Origin: Nonomuraea polychroma
GTDB taxonomy: Bacteria > Actinomycetota > Actinomycetes > Streptosporangiales > Streptosporangiaceae
Direction: 5' to 3'
DNA length: 64,000 nucleotides
NCBI RefSeq assembly: GCF_004011505.1
Contig: NZ_SAUN01000001.1
Location: forward strand, 7,157,501 to 7,221,500
Below the pieces are notes generated by a model. That model was given only the letters and a program-made list of their open reading frames with translations. It did not search any database and had not been told where the DNA came from. Made by a program: the position numbers and the translations under genes. Positions 50,267 to 58,329 of this stretch are shown in pieces (the stretch's first letter is position 1; each line of letters starts with the position of its first letter).

Positions 50267-51319
50267 ATGGCCAGGGTCACGCTCCAGACGATCGCCGACC
50301 GGCTCGGCGTGTCCCGGGCCACCGTGTCCTACGCCTTCTCCCGCCCGGATCAGCTCAGCGACGAGCTGCGCCGGCGCATCCTGGAGGTGGCCGACGAGCT
50401 CGGTTACGCGGGGCCCAACCCGACGGCACGGTCACTGCGTCTCGGGCGGGCGGGGGCGCTCGGGCTGATCTTCAGCGAGACGCTGGCGTACGCGTTCGCC
50501 GACCCGTACGCGATCGGGTTCTTCCAGGGGCTGGCCACGGCCGCCGAGGACGCGGGCGTGGGGTTGCTCATCCTGCCGCTGCCGCACGGCGACCGGCGCA
50601 GCGAGACCGTGCGCGATGCGGTGGTGGACTCCTTCTGCGTGGTGTCGCTGCCGGACGGGCATCCGGCACTGACGGAGGTGCTGGCCAGAAAGTTGCCGGT
50701 CGTGATCGTGGACGAGCCCTACGTGCCCGGACACCCGTTCCTCGGCATCGACGAGCCCGCGGCAGGGGCCGCGGCCGCGCGGCACGTGCTGGAGCTCGGA
50801 CACCGGCGGGTCGGTGTGGCCATGGTGGGCCTGAACGAGGACGGTTACACCGGCTGGGCCGACGTGGCGCGGCAGCAAGGTGCGGTGTTCGAGGCCATGC
50901 GGCGGCGGCGCGGCGGCTATCAGAGCGCGTGCGAGGAGGCCGGGCTGGACTGGCCGGGAGTGCCGTTCTACGAGGTGGCGCGTAACTCGCGGGAGGCGGG
51001 GAGGAAGGCGGGGCACGCGCTGCTCGGCCGCTCTCCGCGGCCCACCGCGATCCTGACCAACACCGACGTGCTGGCGCTGGGCGTGCTGGACGCGGCGGCC
51101 GACCTGGGCCTGGAGGTGCCCGGCGAGCTGTCGGTGGTGGGCTTCTCCGACAGCGCGGCCGAGGAGGCCGGGCTCACGACGATCAGGCAGGCCAAACAGG
51201 AGATCGGCGAGACGGCGGGGCGGCTGCTGCTGTCAGGGGGCACGTCCGAGGCGGAGCGCCTGCTGTTCCCCCACGAGCTGATCGTCCGCTCCTCCACCGC
51301 CCCGCCGCCTGGGCGCTAA
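50267..51319 (+). CDS. LacI-family transcriptional regulator
   Basis: 350 aa. N-terminal helix-turn-helix and hinge VTLQTIADRLGVSRATVSYAFSRPDQLSDELRRRILEVADELGY. Periplasmic-binding-like effector domain with GALGLIFSETLAYAF, HVLELGHRRVGVAMVG and FSDSAAEEAGLTTIRQ. It should repress in the absence of a small ligand. The adjacent palindromes lack the CG-centred half-sites of sugar LacI operators, so the target site may be atypical. Its 3' end overlaps the DUF4235 gene by four bases. Confidence 0.92.
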   Translation: MARVTLQTIADRLGVSRATVSYAFSRPDQLSDELRRRILEVADELGYAGPNPTARSLRLGRAGALGLIFSETLAYAFADPYAIGFFQGLATAAEDAGVGLLILPLPHGDRRSETVRDAVVDSFCVVSLPDGHPALTEVLARKLPVVIVDEPYVPGHPFLGIDEPAAGAAAARHVLELGHRRVGVAMVGLNEDGYTGWADVARQQGAVFEAMRRRRGGYQSACEEAGLDWPGVPFYEVARNSREAGRKAGHALLGRSPRPTAILTNTDVLALGVLDAAADLGLEVPGELSVVGFSDSAAEEAGLTTIRQAKQEIGETAGRLLLSGGTSEAERLLFPHELIVRSSTAPPPGR

Positions 51320-51570
51320 CCCTTTCGCCGCCCCCTGCGCTGGAAGGTCTGCGCACCGGCGCGATGGACGGTGGCCTTGACCAGACCGAAGATCGCGCCC
51401 TGCACGGTGGCGGCGACCAGGATCTCCGTCCACCCGCGCTCCAGGTCATCGGCGTCCGGCGCGTCATCCTGCCCCGAGGCCAGCTTCCACACCCGCTTGA
51501 ACAACGCGGCCGCCAGCGCCGCGCTGGCCATGCTCATCCCCAGAGATACGGCTTTCTCCACGGGCTGCAT
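51316..51570 (-). CDS. DUF4235 small membrane protein
   Basis: 84 aa. Two hydrophobic helices (SLGMSMASAALAAALFKRVW and WTEILVAATVQGAIFGLVKATVHRAGA) flank an acidic loop (GQDDAPDADDLERG), the DUF4235 pattern common in actinobacteria. The arginine-rich end lies in the cytoplasm. Function not known. Confidence 0.85.
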   Translation of the reverse strand: MQPVEKAVSLGMSMASAALAAALFKRVWKLASGQDDAPDADDLERGWTEILVAATVQGAIFGLVKATVHRAGAQTFQRRGRRKG

Positions 51571-51608
51571 CTCGACATCTCCTCACGACGAGAACTGCTC
51601 ACGTTCCC

Positions 51609-51668
51609 CCTGTCACGCCGCTAAACGCACTGCCGGCGAACCTGCCGGCCCCTCTGTGCCGTGACAGG
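51609..51668. repeat. long-range stem-loop in the 51.6 kb gap
   Basis: CCTGTCACG (51609-51617) is complementary to CGTGACAGG (51660-51668), and inside lies a second pair GCCGGC (51632-51637) / GCCGGC (51644-51649). Together they form a branched hairpin upstream of the DUF4235 gene start and of the 51796 gene. Could be a terminator, RNA structure or regulator site. Confidence 0.4.
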
Positions 51669-51795
51669 ACCCATGGGGTACGGTTCACTGGCCATGCGGA
51701 GAAAACATCCGAAGGAACGCAATGCGCGCCGCCCGCGACATGAGCGATCAGACGTTTACCGGCGAATCCGATAGGCCCTTGAGAGGGAACGTGGC

Positions 51796-52077
51796 ATGGC
51801 GGAATTCATCGAGGTGCGCGCGACGATCGAAGGCCGGGAAAATGCCGCCGCGGTAGCGCACGACCTCCTGCGCGCGGGCCTGGCGACGTCCATCGACATA
51901 GACGTGGTGCCGCACCCGTCCGCGAGCGCCTGGCGGCTCACGCTCATCACGACGGACCAGCTCGCTCCCGCCCTCGAACAGCACATCCGAGGAAGTGGCG
52001 GGAGCGGCTCGATCGTCAGCCGGCCGGTCACGCGCGACGTCGACAGCTACCCCGACTGGCTCACCAACCAGCCCTGA
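51796..52077 (+). CDS. small protein, CutA-like strand pattern, 93 aa
   Basis: ATG at 51796 with GAGAGGGAAC upstream. The product alternates strands and helices (EFIEVRATIEGRENAAAVAHDLLRAGLATSIDIDVV), resembling the ferredoxin-like CutA1 layout, but lacks the CutA signature residues. Tail DVDSYPDWLTNQP. Ends six bases before the sulfatase stop (convergent). Identity uncertain. Confidence 0.6.
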   Translation: MAEFIEVRATIEGRENAAAVAHDLLRAGLATSIDIDVVPHPSASAWRLTLITTDQLAPALEQHIRGSGGSGSIVSRPVTRDVDSYPDWLTNQP

Positions 52078-52083
52078 GCCTCC

Positions 52084-53673
52084 TCAGCGGAGGTGCGAGG
52101 CGGTCCAGCAGCTGGGCGCACCGGGCTTCCCGCAGGACACCAAGGCGTCGAGGGCCTTGGCGAGACCCGCCGTCCGGGGGTTGTCCGGGTCGTTGGTCTC
52201 CTGGAGAGGATCGGTCACGGTGTTGTAGTACTCGGGTTTCGGGTCGCCCTCGTACTCGACGTAGAGCTCGCCCGCCGTCCGCACGGCGTCGTACGTCGGC
52301 GGCTGCGCGTTGCCGGTCCGGAGAGAGTCCGCATCCGGGTCGGAACCGGCCCGGCGAGGCTTGACGTGCTCGATCAACGCCGCGTTCCGCCAGTCCCGCA
52401 CCGGGCGACCTTCGATGAAGGGCAGCAGGCTGCGCCCGTCCCGGCTGTCACGGACCGCCGGATCGATCCCGGCCATGTCCATGAAGGTCGGGAAGAGGTC
52501 CACGTTCTGGGCGATGGCATCGGTCACGAGATCACCCTGCCGCCCCGACTCCGGGCGCTTGACCAGCAACGGCACCCGGACGTCGTGGTCGTAGGCGGTG
52601 GACTTGCCGCGTACGAGGCGATGCTGGCCGAGGTGGTAGCCGTTGTCGCTGGTGAACACCACGTACGTGGACCGCCGCTCGGCCTCGGTCAGCGACGCGA
52701 GCACGCGCTTGACCATGTCGTCGACCGACTGCACCATGCGGATCCGGTTGCGGAAGTCCTTACGCAGCTGCGCGACGAGCTTCGGCTCGATCGGCTCGCG
52801 CCGCACCCAGGAGGGCTTGTCGGAGGTGTCCTCGTTGAAGGAGGGCAGCTTGGTCACGTCGATGCCGGCGCAGTCGGGGCCGCCGCAGTCCCCGTGCGGG
52901 AACTCCCCGGCGGGCCACTTGGTCTTCGGCCGGTCACGCCGCGCGGGCGGGAAAAGCGGCTCCTTGTCGCCCGGCTTGCTGTCGACCCTGCCGTGCGGCG
53001 AGAAGGGCGAGACCTGGAGGAAGAACGGCTCGTCAGGCGCGTACCGGCGGGAGCGCTCGATGAAGCCGATTGCCCGCTTCCCGAGCTCGTCCACCAGGTA
53101 GGTGCCGTCGGAGGGGTCGCGCGGCCTGGCGCCGGGCGTCTCCTCCTTGATGTAGCGGGTGAGCTGGTATCGGTACTCGGTGTAGCCGCCGGCCGCCGCC
53201 ACGTGCCACTCGTCCCAGCCGGCCGGCACCTTGTAGCCGCGGCCCGCCCGGTACTCGTTGATGTACTTGCCCAAGTAGCCCGTGCGGTAGCCGGCCTGGT
53301 GCAGCGCGGCGGCGTACGTCCGGCTCTCGTGCGGCGCGAAGGCCTGGTAACCGCCTCTGTCCCAGCCCTCGTTGGTGCGCACGCCGGTGTTGTGCGGGAA
53401 CTGGCCGGTGAACATCGTGGCCCGGGACGGACAGCAGAGCGAGTCGGCCACGTAGTAGCTGGTGAACGTGGTGCCGTCCTTGGCCAGGCCGTTGACCGTG
53501 TCCATGTACTGGAGCAGCTCGGCCGACAGGTCGTCGACGAGGAAGAAGATGATGTTCGGCCGCTGCGGCTTGGCGACGACGGTCGCGGCGTTCGCCTGGC
53601 CGGCCGTGGTCAGGACCAGGGCGATGGCCAGCACCATCGCCCAAACTCGTGGGATTTTCGCACTTATGGACAT
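52084..53673 (-). CDS. secreted sulfatase
   Basis: 529 aa from ATG 53673 with a Sec signal (about 1-29, AIALVLTTAGQANAA). Sulfatase core: PNIIFFLVDDLS binds metal, and SLCCPSRATMFTG holds the C-x-P-S-R motif (Cys80) that is converted to formylglycine. GYRTGYLGKYINEY and VFTSDNGYHLGQHRL follow. It hydrolyses sulfate esters of carbohydrates outside the cell. No formylglycine-generating enzyme gene is in the window. Confidence 0.92.
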   Translation of the reverse strand: MSISAKIPRVWAMVLAIALVLTTAGQANAATVVAKPQRPNIIFFLVDDLSAELLQYMDTVNGLAKDGTTFTSYYVADSLCCPSRATMFTGQFPHNTGVRTNEGWDRGGYQAFAPHESRTYAAALHQAGYRTGYLGKYINEYRAGRGYKVPAGWDEWHVAAAGGYTEYRYQLTRYIKEETPGARPRDPSDGTYLVDELGKRAIGFIERSRRYAPDEPFFLQVSPFSPHGRVDSKPGDKEPLFPPARRDRPKTKWPAGEFPHGDCGGPDCAGIDVTKLPSFNEDTSDKPSWVRREPIEPKLVAQLRKDFRNRIRMVQSVDDMVKRVLASLTEAERRSTYVVFTSDNGYHLGQHRLVRGKSTAYDHDVRVPLLVKRPESGRQGDLVTDAIAQNVDLFPTFMDMAGIDPAVRDSRDGRSLLPFIEGRPVRDWRNAALIEHVKPRRAGSDPDADSLRTGNAQPPTYDAVRTAGELYVEYEGDPKPEYYNTVTDPLQETNDPDNPRTAGLAKALDALVSCGKPGAPSCWTASHLR

Positions 53674-53778
53674 GGCAGGCCTTACGGAGGGAGCAAGGGG
53701 CTGCACGAACGCTAATGTCCAAAATGCGAATTATCAACCCGTCTGTCCTGTTGAGGGGTGGAATCGCGGCAGGTCCGG

Positions 53779-54597
53779 CTAGCCGACGCGCGTGGAGCGC
53801 ATCAGCCCGTGACAGGCGATGGCCGCCGCGGCCACCACGTTCAGCGAGTCCACTCCCGCCGCCATCGCCGCCGCGCTCATCGGAATGCACACCGCCTCGT
53901 CGGCCTCCTCCAGCCAGTGCGAGGACAGGCCATCGCCTTCGGCGCCCAGCAACAGCGCCACCCGATCCGCCAGCTCGACCGTGTCCATCGGGGTGGCCGT
54001 CTGCTCCGGGGTCAGGGCCAGCGTCTGAAAACCCGCCTCCCGCAAGCGCGACAAGCCTTGGAACCAATCGTCCATCCGCGCGTACGGGATCGAGAACACC
54101 GCGCCCATCGACACCTTCACCGCCCGCCGATACAGCGGATCCGCGCACCGGGGCGACAGGATGATCCCGTTCACCCCCAGCGCGGCAGCCGATCTGAAGA
54201 TCGCGCCGACGTTCGAGTGGTCGACCAGGTCCTCCAGCACCAGCAGCCGCCGTGCCCCGCCCTTGAGCAGGGTCTCGACGGAGGGGAGCGGGAGTCGCTC
54301 CATGGAGGCGAGCGCGCCGCGGTGGACCTGGAAGCCGGCGATGCCCGACATGATCTCGTCGCTCACCACGTAGACGAGGGCGTCGCCGAGGACGTCGGAC
54401 AGCGAGGTCAGCCACCGGGGTGTGGTCAGCACGGAGCGGATGGGGTAGCCGGCGCCGATGGCACGCCTGATCACCTTCTCGCCCTCGGCGAGGAAGAGGC
54501 CGCGCTCGGCCTCCAGGCTCTTGCGCAGCTCCACGTCCCGCAGGCGGGTGTAGTCGGACAGGCGCGGGTCGTCGGCGTCGGTTACGTACTCCAGCAC
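53779..54597 (-). CDS. SpoU/TrmH-family RNA 2'-O-methyltransferase
   Basis: 272 aa from the GTG at 54597 (VLEYVTDADDPRLSDYTRLRD). The three SPOUT motifs are clear: SNVGAIFRSAAALGVNGI, LLLGAEGDGLS and CIPMSAAAMAAGVDSLNVVAAAAIACH. It forms a SAM-binding knot and methylates ribose in rRNA or tRNA. The N-terminal domain (EKVIRRAIGAGYPIRSVL) is the usual RNA-binding L30e-like part. Some relatives give resistance to ribosome-targeting antibiotics, but nothing here shows that. Confidence 0.9.
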   Translation of the reverse strand: MLEYVTDADDPRLSDYTRLRDVELRKSLEAERGLFLAEGEKVIRRAIGAGYPIRSVLTTPRWLTSLSDVLGDALVYVVSDEIMSGIAGFQVHRGALASMERLPLPSVETLLKGGARRLLVLEDLVDHSNVGAIFRSAAALGVNGIILSPRCADPLYRRAVKVSMGAVFSIPYARMDDWFQGLSRLREAGFQTLALTPEQTATPMDTVELADRVALLLGAEGDGLSSHWLEEADEAVCIPMSAAAMAAGVDSLNVVAAAAIACHGLMRSTRVG

Positions 54598-54626
54598 GCT
54601 CCCGATACTGCCAGCCGGTGACGTGC

Positions 54627-55397
54627 TCAGGCGCCTTCGGCCACCGTCATGCGCCGCCTGACCTGCCACCCCACGACGTAGCACGCGAGGACCACGCAGA
54701 GGCCGATCACCGTGCCCGCGCCGGTCTTGGTGATCAGGCTGGGCAGGCCGAACGCCGGGTTGGGCTCGTCCACCAGGGGCCAGAGCAGTGCCCCTGCGAC
54801 GACCCCCGCCGCGCCGGCGGCCAGGACGGTCCAGCGCGTGCGCGGGGGGATCCGCAACCGGTCCGGCACGGGCGCCACCGCCATCCTCGACAGCTCCCGC
54901 CAGGCCCACCACACCACCACGGCCAGCCCGATCGCCGACGACGTGTACTGCAGGAGGCGGAACAACCTGATCACCCCGAAGACCGACACGGACAACCACG
55001 GACCCCACTCCGCCGGAGCGGTGGAGTGGGTGAAGGAGTCCCACAGGACATGGGTGGCCGCGCCGAGGACGGCGCCCGCGGCGATGGCAAGCGGCCGGAG
55101 CCGGTCCGGGGCCAGGAGCGCGGCCCGGCCGGCCAGCGATGGCGGGAGTAAGGAGATCAGCGGGTCCCTGAAGACCCAGTGGAACAGCGGCACCAGCACC
55201 AGCACCGCGGCCAGGTCGAGGGTGACGACGCCGAGCCAGGAGTGCCAGTTGGTGTAGTCAGGCAGGAAGGGGAGGAAGATCGGCAGGTCCGGGACCATCG
55301 CCCCCATCGCCAACGCCCATGGATCGGCGAATCTGCGTACCCGTGGTGACATGATCAGTGGCACCACCGCGGCCATGTGACTGGGCGTGAACGGCAC
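54627..55397 (-). CDS. DUF4184 membrane protein
   Basis: 256 aa, about six helices. MPFTPSHMAAVVPLI, then MVPDLPIFLPF and the ATHVLWDSFTHS segment match DUF4184, whose conserved His/Asp residues recall membrane metal-dependent hydrolases (YdjM/PAP2-like). Located upstream of the SpoU gene by 29 bases and probably co-transcribed. Confidence 0.85.
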   Translation of the reverse strand: MPFTPSHMAAVVPLIMSPRVRRFADPWALAMGAMVPDLPIFLPFLPDYTNWHSWLGVVTLDLAAVLVLVPLFHWVFRDPLISLLPPSLAGRAALLAPDRLRPLAIAAGAVLGAATHVLWDSFTHSTAPAEWGPWLSVSVFGVIRLFRLLQYTSSAIGLAVVVWWAWRELSRMAVAPVPDRLRIPPRTRWTVLAAGAAGVVAGALLWPLVDEPNPAFGLPSLITKTGAGTVIGLCVVLACYVVGWQVRRRMTVAEGA

Positions 55398-55561
55398 AGC
55401 CTTGCCCTCCCCCGAAGACTTCCCGAATCATCCCCAACGATCAGCGCTCATTATGTGGGGAAATTGACCATCCTTTGCCGGGCGTCTTCCGATATCACTC
55501 TGCGTGATGGGTAAGTAACAGGTCGCTGTCGACGGCCGGATAGCCGGGAGTTCGGGGGTTC

Positions 55562-56200
55562 ATGGTGCCTGACCAGCGGATTCATGAGCGTCCGGCCGCG
55601 TCAGCCGACTGGCTGCGCGCGGCCCGCGTCGCGCGCAGGCTGTCCGTGGTCACGCTCGTCTGGCTGGGCGTGGAGAGCACGCTCGGCCTGGCGGCGGGCT
55701 TGGCCGCACACTCGGTCGCGCTGATCGGATGGGCTCTGTCCGCACTGGTGGAGGCCGCGGCCAGCCTGATCGTGCTGTGGCGGTTCACCGGGGCGCGCAC
55801 ACTGTCGCCGGGTGCGGAGAGCACCGCCAGGAAGGCGATCGCGCTGAGCTTCTGGTTGCTCGCGCCCTACCTGGTCGTGCATGTGGCCTACGATCTGGGC
55901 GAGGGCCACCGGGCGACGCCGACCGTGCTGGGCATCGTGGTGACGACGTGCAGCCTGGTCGGCATGCCCGCGCTGGGGATCGTCAAGCGGCGGCTCGGCC
56001 GTCGGCTGGTCTCCGCAGCCACGTCGGGCGAAGGCACGCAGAACCTGATCTGCGGGGCGATGGCGGCCGGCGTCCTGGCCGGACTGTGGCTCAACACCCT
56101 GGGCTGGTGGTGGGTGGATCCGGCAGTGGCGCTGATGCTGGCGGCGGTCGCGGTACGGGAGGGCACGCGGGCCTGGCGCGGCCACATCTGCTCCCATTGA
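55562..56200 (+). CDS. cation-diffusion-facilitator-like membrane protein
   Basis: 212 aa, six helices. RRLSVVTLVWLGVESTLGLAAGLAAHSVALIGWALSALVEAAASLIVLWRF resembles the first helices of CDF zinc transporters, and WWWVDPAVALMLAAVAVREG matches the helix 5 DP motif, but no C-terminal cytoplasmic domain or metal histidines are present. It may be a degenerate or regulatory relative. ATG at 55562. Confidence 0.72.
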   Translation: MVPDQRIHERPAASADWLRAARVARRLSVVTLVWLGVESTLGLAAGLAAHSVALIGWALSALVEAAASLIVLWRFTGARTLSPGAESTARKAIALSFWLLAPYLVVHVAYDLGEGHRATPTVLGIVVTTCSLVGMPALGIVKRRLGRRLVSAATSGEGTQNLICGAMAAGVLAGLWLNTLGWWWVDPAVALMLAAVAVREGTRAWRGHICSH

Positions 56201-56427
56201 GTGCGACTCGTCCACTTATTGATCAGGCCATTGATCGCCAAGCCCAACCGCCGTATATTGCCGGACAAATTTGGTCACACTTGCTGACGATTACCGCCAC
56301 AGAGCGTAATCGCCGCACCAAAAGGGCTGTTTTGCACCACAGACCGCACCGAGTATCGTTCCCGGAGTATTGCGGAGCATCTCCCGCTAGGGTCTCCGGA
56401 AGGTCTCAACACACCTAAGAGGACATC

Positions 56428-58221
56428 GTGGGGCGACACCGCACAGACGAGCTCGACGGCGGATACGGCGGCGGATACGGCGGCGGATACCGAGCCGGCG
56501 AACCCCCGACCCGCCGGCGCCGCAGCAGCCGGGGCCGGGTGCTCGTGCCGTTGGCCGGCGCCGTGGCGCTGGCCGTGCTCCTCGGTGTGGCCGCGTTCGT
56601 CATCTTCAACCGCGACCACGACTGCTCAGGCGGCAAGCTCGCGCTGCGCGTCGTCGCGACCCCTGACATCGAGCCATCGCTCAGCAAGATCGCGAACAAC
56701 TACAACAAGGCCATGCACTCCATCGACAGCAAGTGCGTCGACGTGACGGTGGCCAAGGAGGCGGCGGCCAGGACGGCCAACGCGCTGGCCGCCGGCAAGG
56801 TCACGGCCGACTTCTGGGTGGCGGACTCCAGCCTGCTCATGGAGAGCATGCGCAGGACCCCGGCAGGCGAGAACCTGCCCGAGCCCGAGGGCTCGATCGC
56901 GACCTCCCCCGTCGTGCTGGCGGCGGCCAAGTCGGCGGCGTCGAAGTTGTCCGGCGCTCTCACGCCGAGCTGGACGAGCATGATCGCCGCGGCGAACGTG
57001 GCGAATGTGGACGGCCCCGGCAAGAAGGTGCGCGTGCTCGCCCTCGACCCGCAGAAGAACTCCGCCGGCCTGGCCGCACTGGTGGCCGCGGCGGGCACGG
57101 CCAAGGAGGCCGGGCAGGACAAGGCGCTGGTGGGCGCGCTGAAGGAGCTGTCAGGACAACTCGCGTCCGACTCGAGCGCGCTGCTGGCCAGCCTCACCGT
57201 GAAGTCCGGCAGCAAGGTGCCCGTAGGCGTCGCCTCCGAGCAGGCCATCTACGCGCACAACACGAAGAAGCCGGAGGCCCCGGTGGTCGCCCTCTACCCG
57301 AAGGAGGGCACGCTCAGCCTCGACTACCCGGTCACGATCCTCACCAAGGACCCGGCCGCGCTGAAGGCGGCGGCCCACTTCAAGCAGGAGCTGTCCACCG
57401 ACGCGGCCAAGAAGATCCTGCGTGACGCCGGCTTCCGCAGCGCGGACGGCACGGCGGGCGACGTGCTGACGAAGGACAAGGGGTTCACTCCGGAGACGCC
57501 GCAGGCGCTGCCCGCCCCCGACGGCGCGACCGTGGCACGGATGGTGCAGACCTGGTCCAGGCTGAACCTGGGCTCACGCCTGCTCACCCTGCTCGACGTC
57601 TCCGGCACGATGGCGCTGCCGGTGCCGGGCACGGGCATGACCCGCATGCAGGCCATCAGCAAGATCGCCACTGAGGGCCTCGGCCTGTTCGCCGCCGACT
57701 CCGAGCTGGGTGTGTGGACGTTCTCCACGCATCTGGACGGCCGCGGCAAGGACTGGAAGGAGATCGTCTCCCTCGGGCCGCTCACCGAGAGCATCAACGG
57801 CGCTCTCCGCAAGGACCTGCTGGTCAAGCAGCTCAGCACGATCCAGGCCAAGGCCACGGGCGACACGGGGCTGAACGACACGCTCAAGGCCGCGTACACG
57901 GAGATGACCAAGACGTACCAGCAGGACAAGATCAACACGCTCTTGATCCTCACGGACGGCGCGGGCAATGACGACCCCGACGGCGGGATCAAGAACCCGG
58001 CGATCCTGCAGTTCCTGAAGGACACCTACGACCCCAAGCGCCCGGTCAGCATCATCATCATCGCCTTCGGCCCGGACGCCGCGCCCGGCAAGCAGCAGAT
58101 GGACGCGCTGGCCAAGGCGACCGGGGGCGAGGCGTACATCGCCAAGAACATCCTGCAGGTCCGCGACTTCTTCCTGCAGGGCATGGAGCGCCGCCTCTGC
58201 TCCCCCAACTGCGACGGCTGA
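56428..58221 (+). CDS. membrane-anchored VWA protein with substrate-binding-like domain
   Basis: 597 aa, GTG start. A short glycine/tyrosine-rich cytoplasmic tail (GGYGGGYGGGYRAG) is followed by one helix (about 37-58, LVPLAGAVALAVLLGVAAFVIF). An extracellular periplasmic-binding-like region follows (ALRVVATPDIEPSLSKIANNYN). A C-terminal von Willebrand A domain has the MIDAS motif DVSGT (about residue 390) and LTDGAGNDDPD. Proteins of this build bind ligands or other proteins on the outer membrane face. Ends with a 15-pair hairpin terminator; the ECF sigma gene follows. Confidence 0.85.
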   Translation: MGRHRTDELDGGYGGGYGGGYRAGEPPTRRRRSSRGRVLVPLAGAVALAVLLGVAAFVIFNRDHDCSGGKLALRVVATPDIEPSLSKIANNYNKAMHSIDSKCVDVTVAKEAAARTANALAAGKVTADFWVADSSLLMESMRRTPAGENLPEPEGSIATSPVVLAAAKSAASKLSGALTPSWTSMIAAANVANVDGPGKKVRVLALDPQKNSAGLAALVAAAGTAKEAGQDKALVGALKELSGQLASDSSALLASLTVKSGSKVPVGVASEQAIYAHNTKKPEAPVVALYPKEGTLSLDYPVTILTKDPAALKAAAHFKQELSTDAAKKILRDAGFRSADGTAGDVLTKDKGFTPETPQALPAPDGATVARMVQTWSRLNLGSRLLTLLDVSGTMALPVPGTGMTRMQAISKIATEGLGLFAADSELGVWTFSTHLDGRGKDWKEIVSLGPLTESINGALRKDLLVKQLSTIQAKATGDTGLNDTLKAAYTEMTKTYQQDKINTLLILTDGAGNDDPDGGIKNPAILQFLKDTYDPKRPVSIIIIAFGPDAAPGKQQMDALAKATGGEAYIAKNILQVRDFFLQGMERRLCSPNCDG

Positions 58222-58223
58222 GA

Positions 58224-58258
58224 TTCGCCGTTCATGCCGAATGGGCATGAACGGCGAA
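58224..58258 (+). terminator. strong hairpin terminator after the VWA gene
   Basis: TTCGCCGTTCATGCC (58224-58238) pairs perfectly with its complement at 58244-58258 around the loop GAATG, three bases after the stop. No T tract, but it is the longest perfect terminator-like stem in the window. Confidence 0.7.
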
Positions 58259-58329
58259 CCTGGACAAACCAGGCCGCGTCCTCTCCGCGTGGGGCTTGAG
58301 TGCCCGTCGTACCTGCGGGGAGGGAATCC

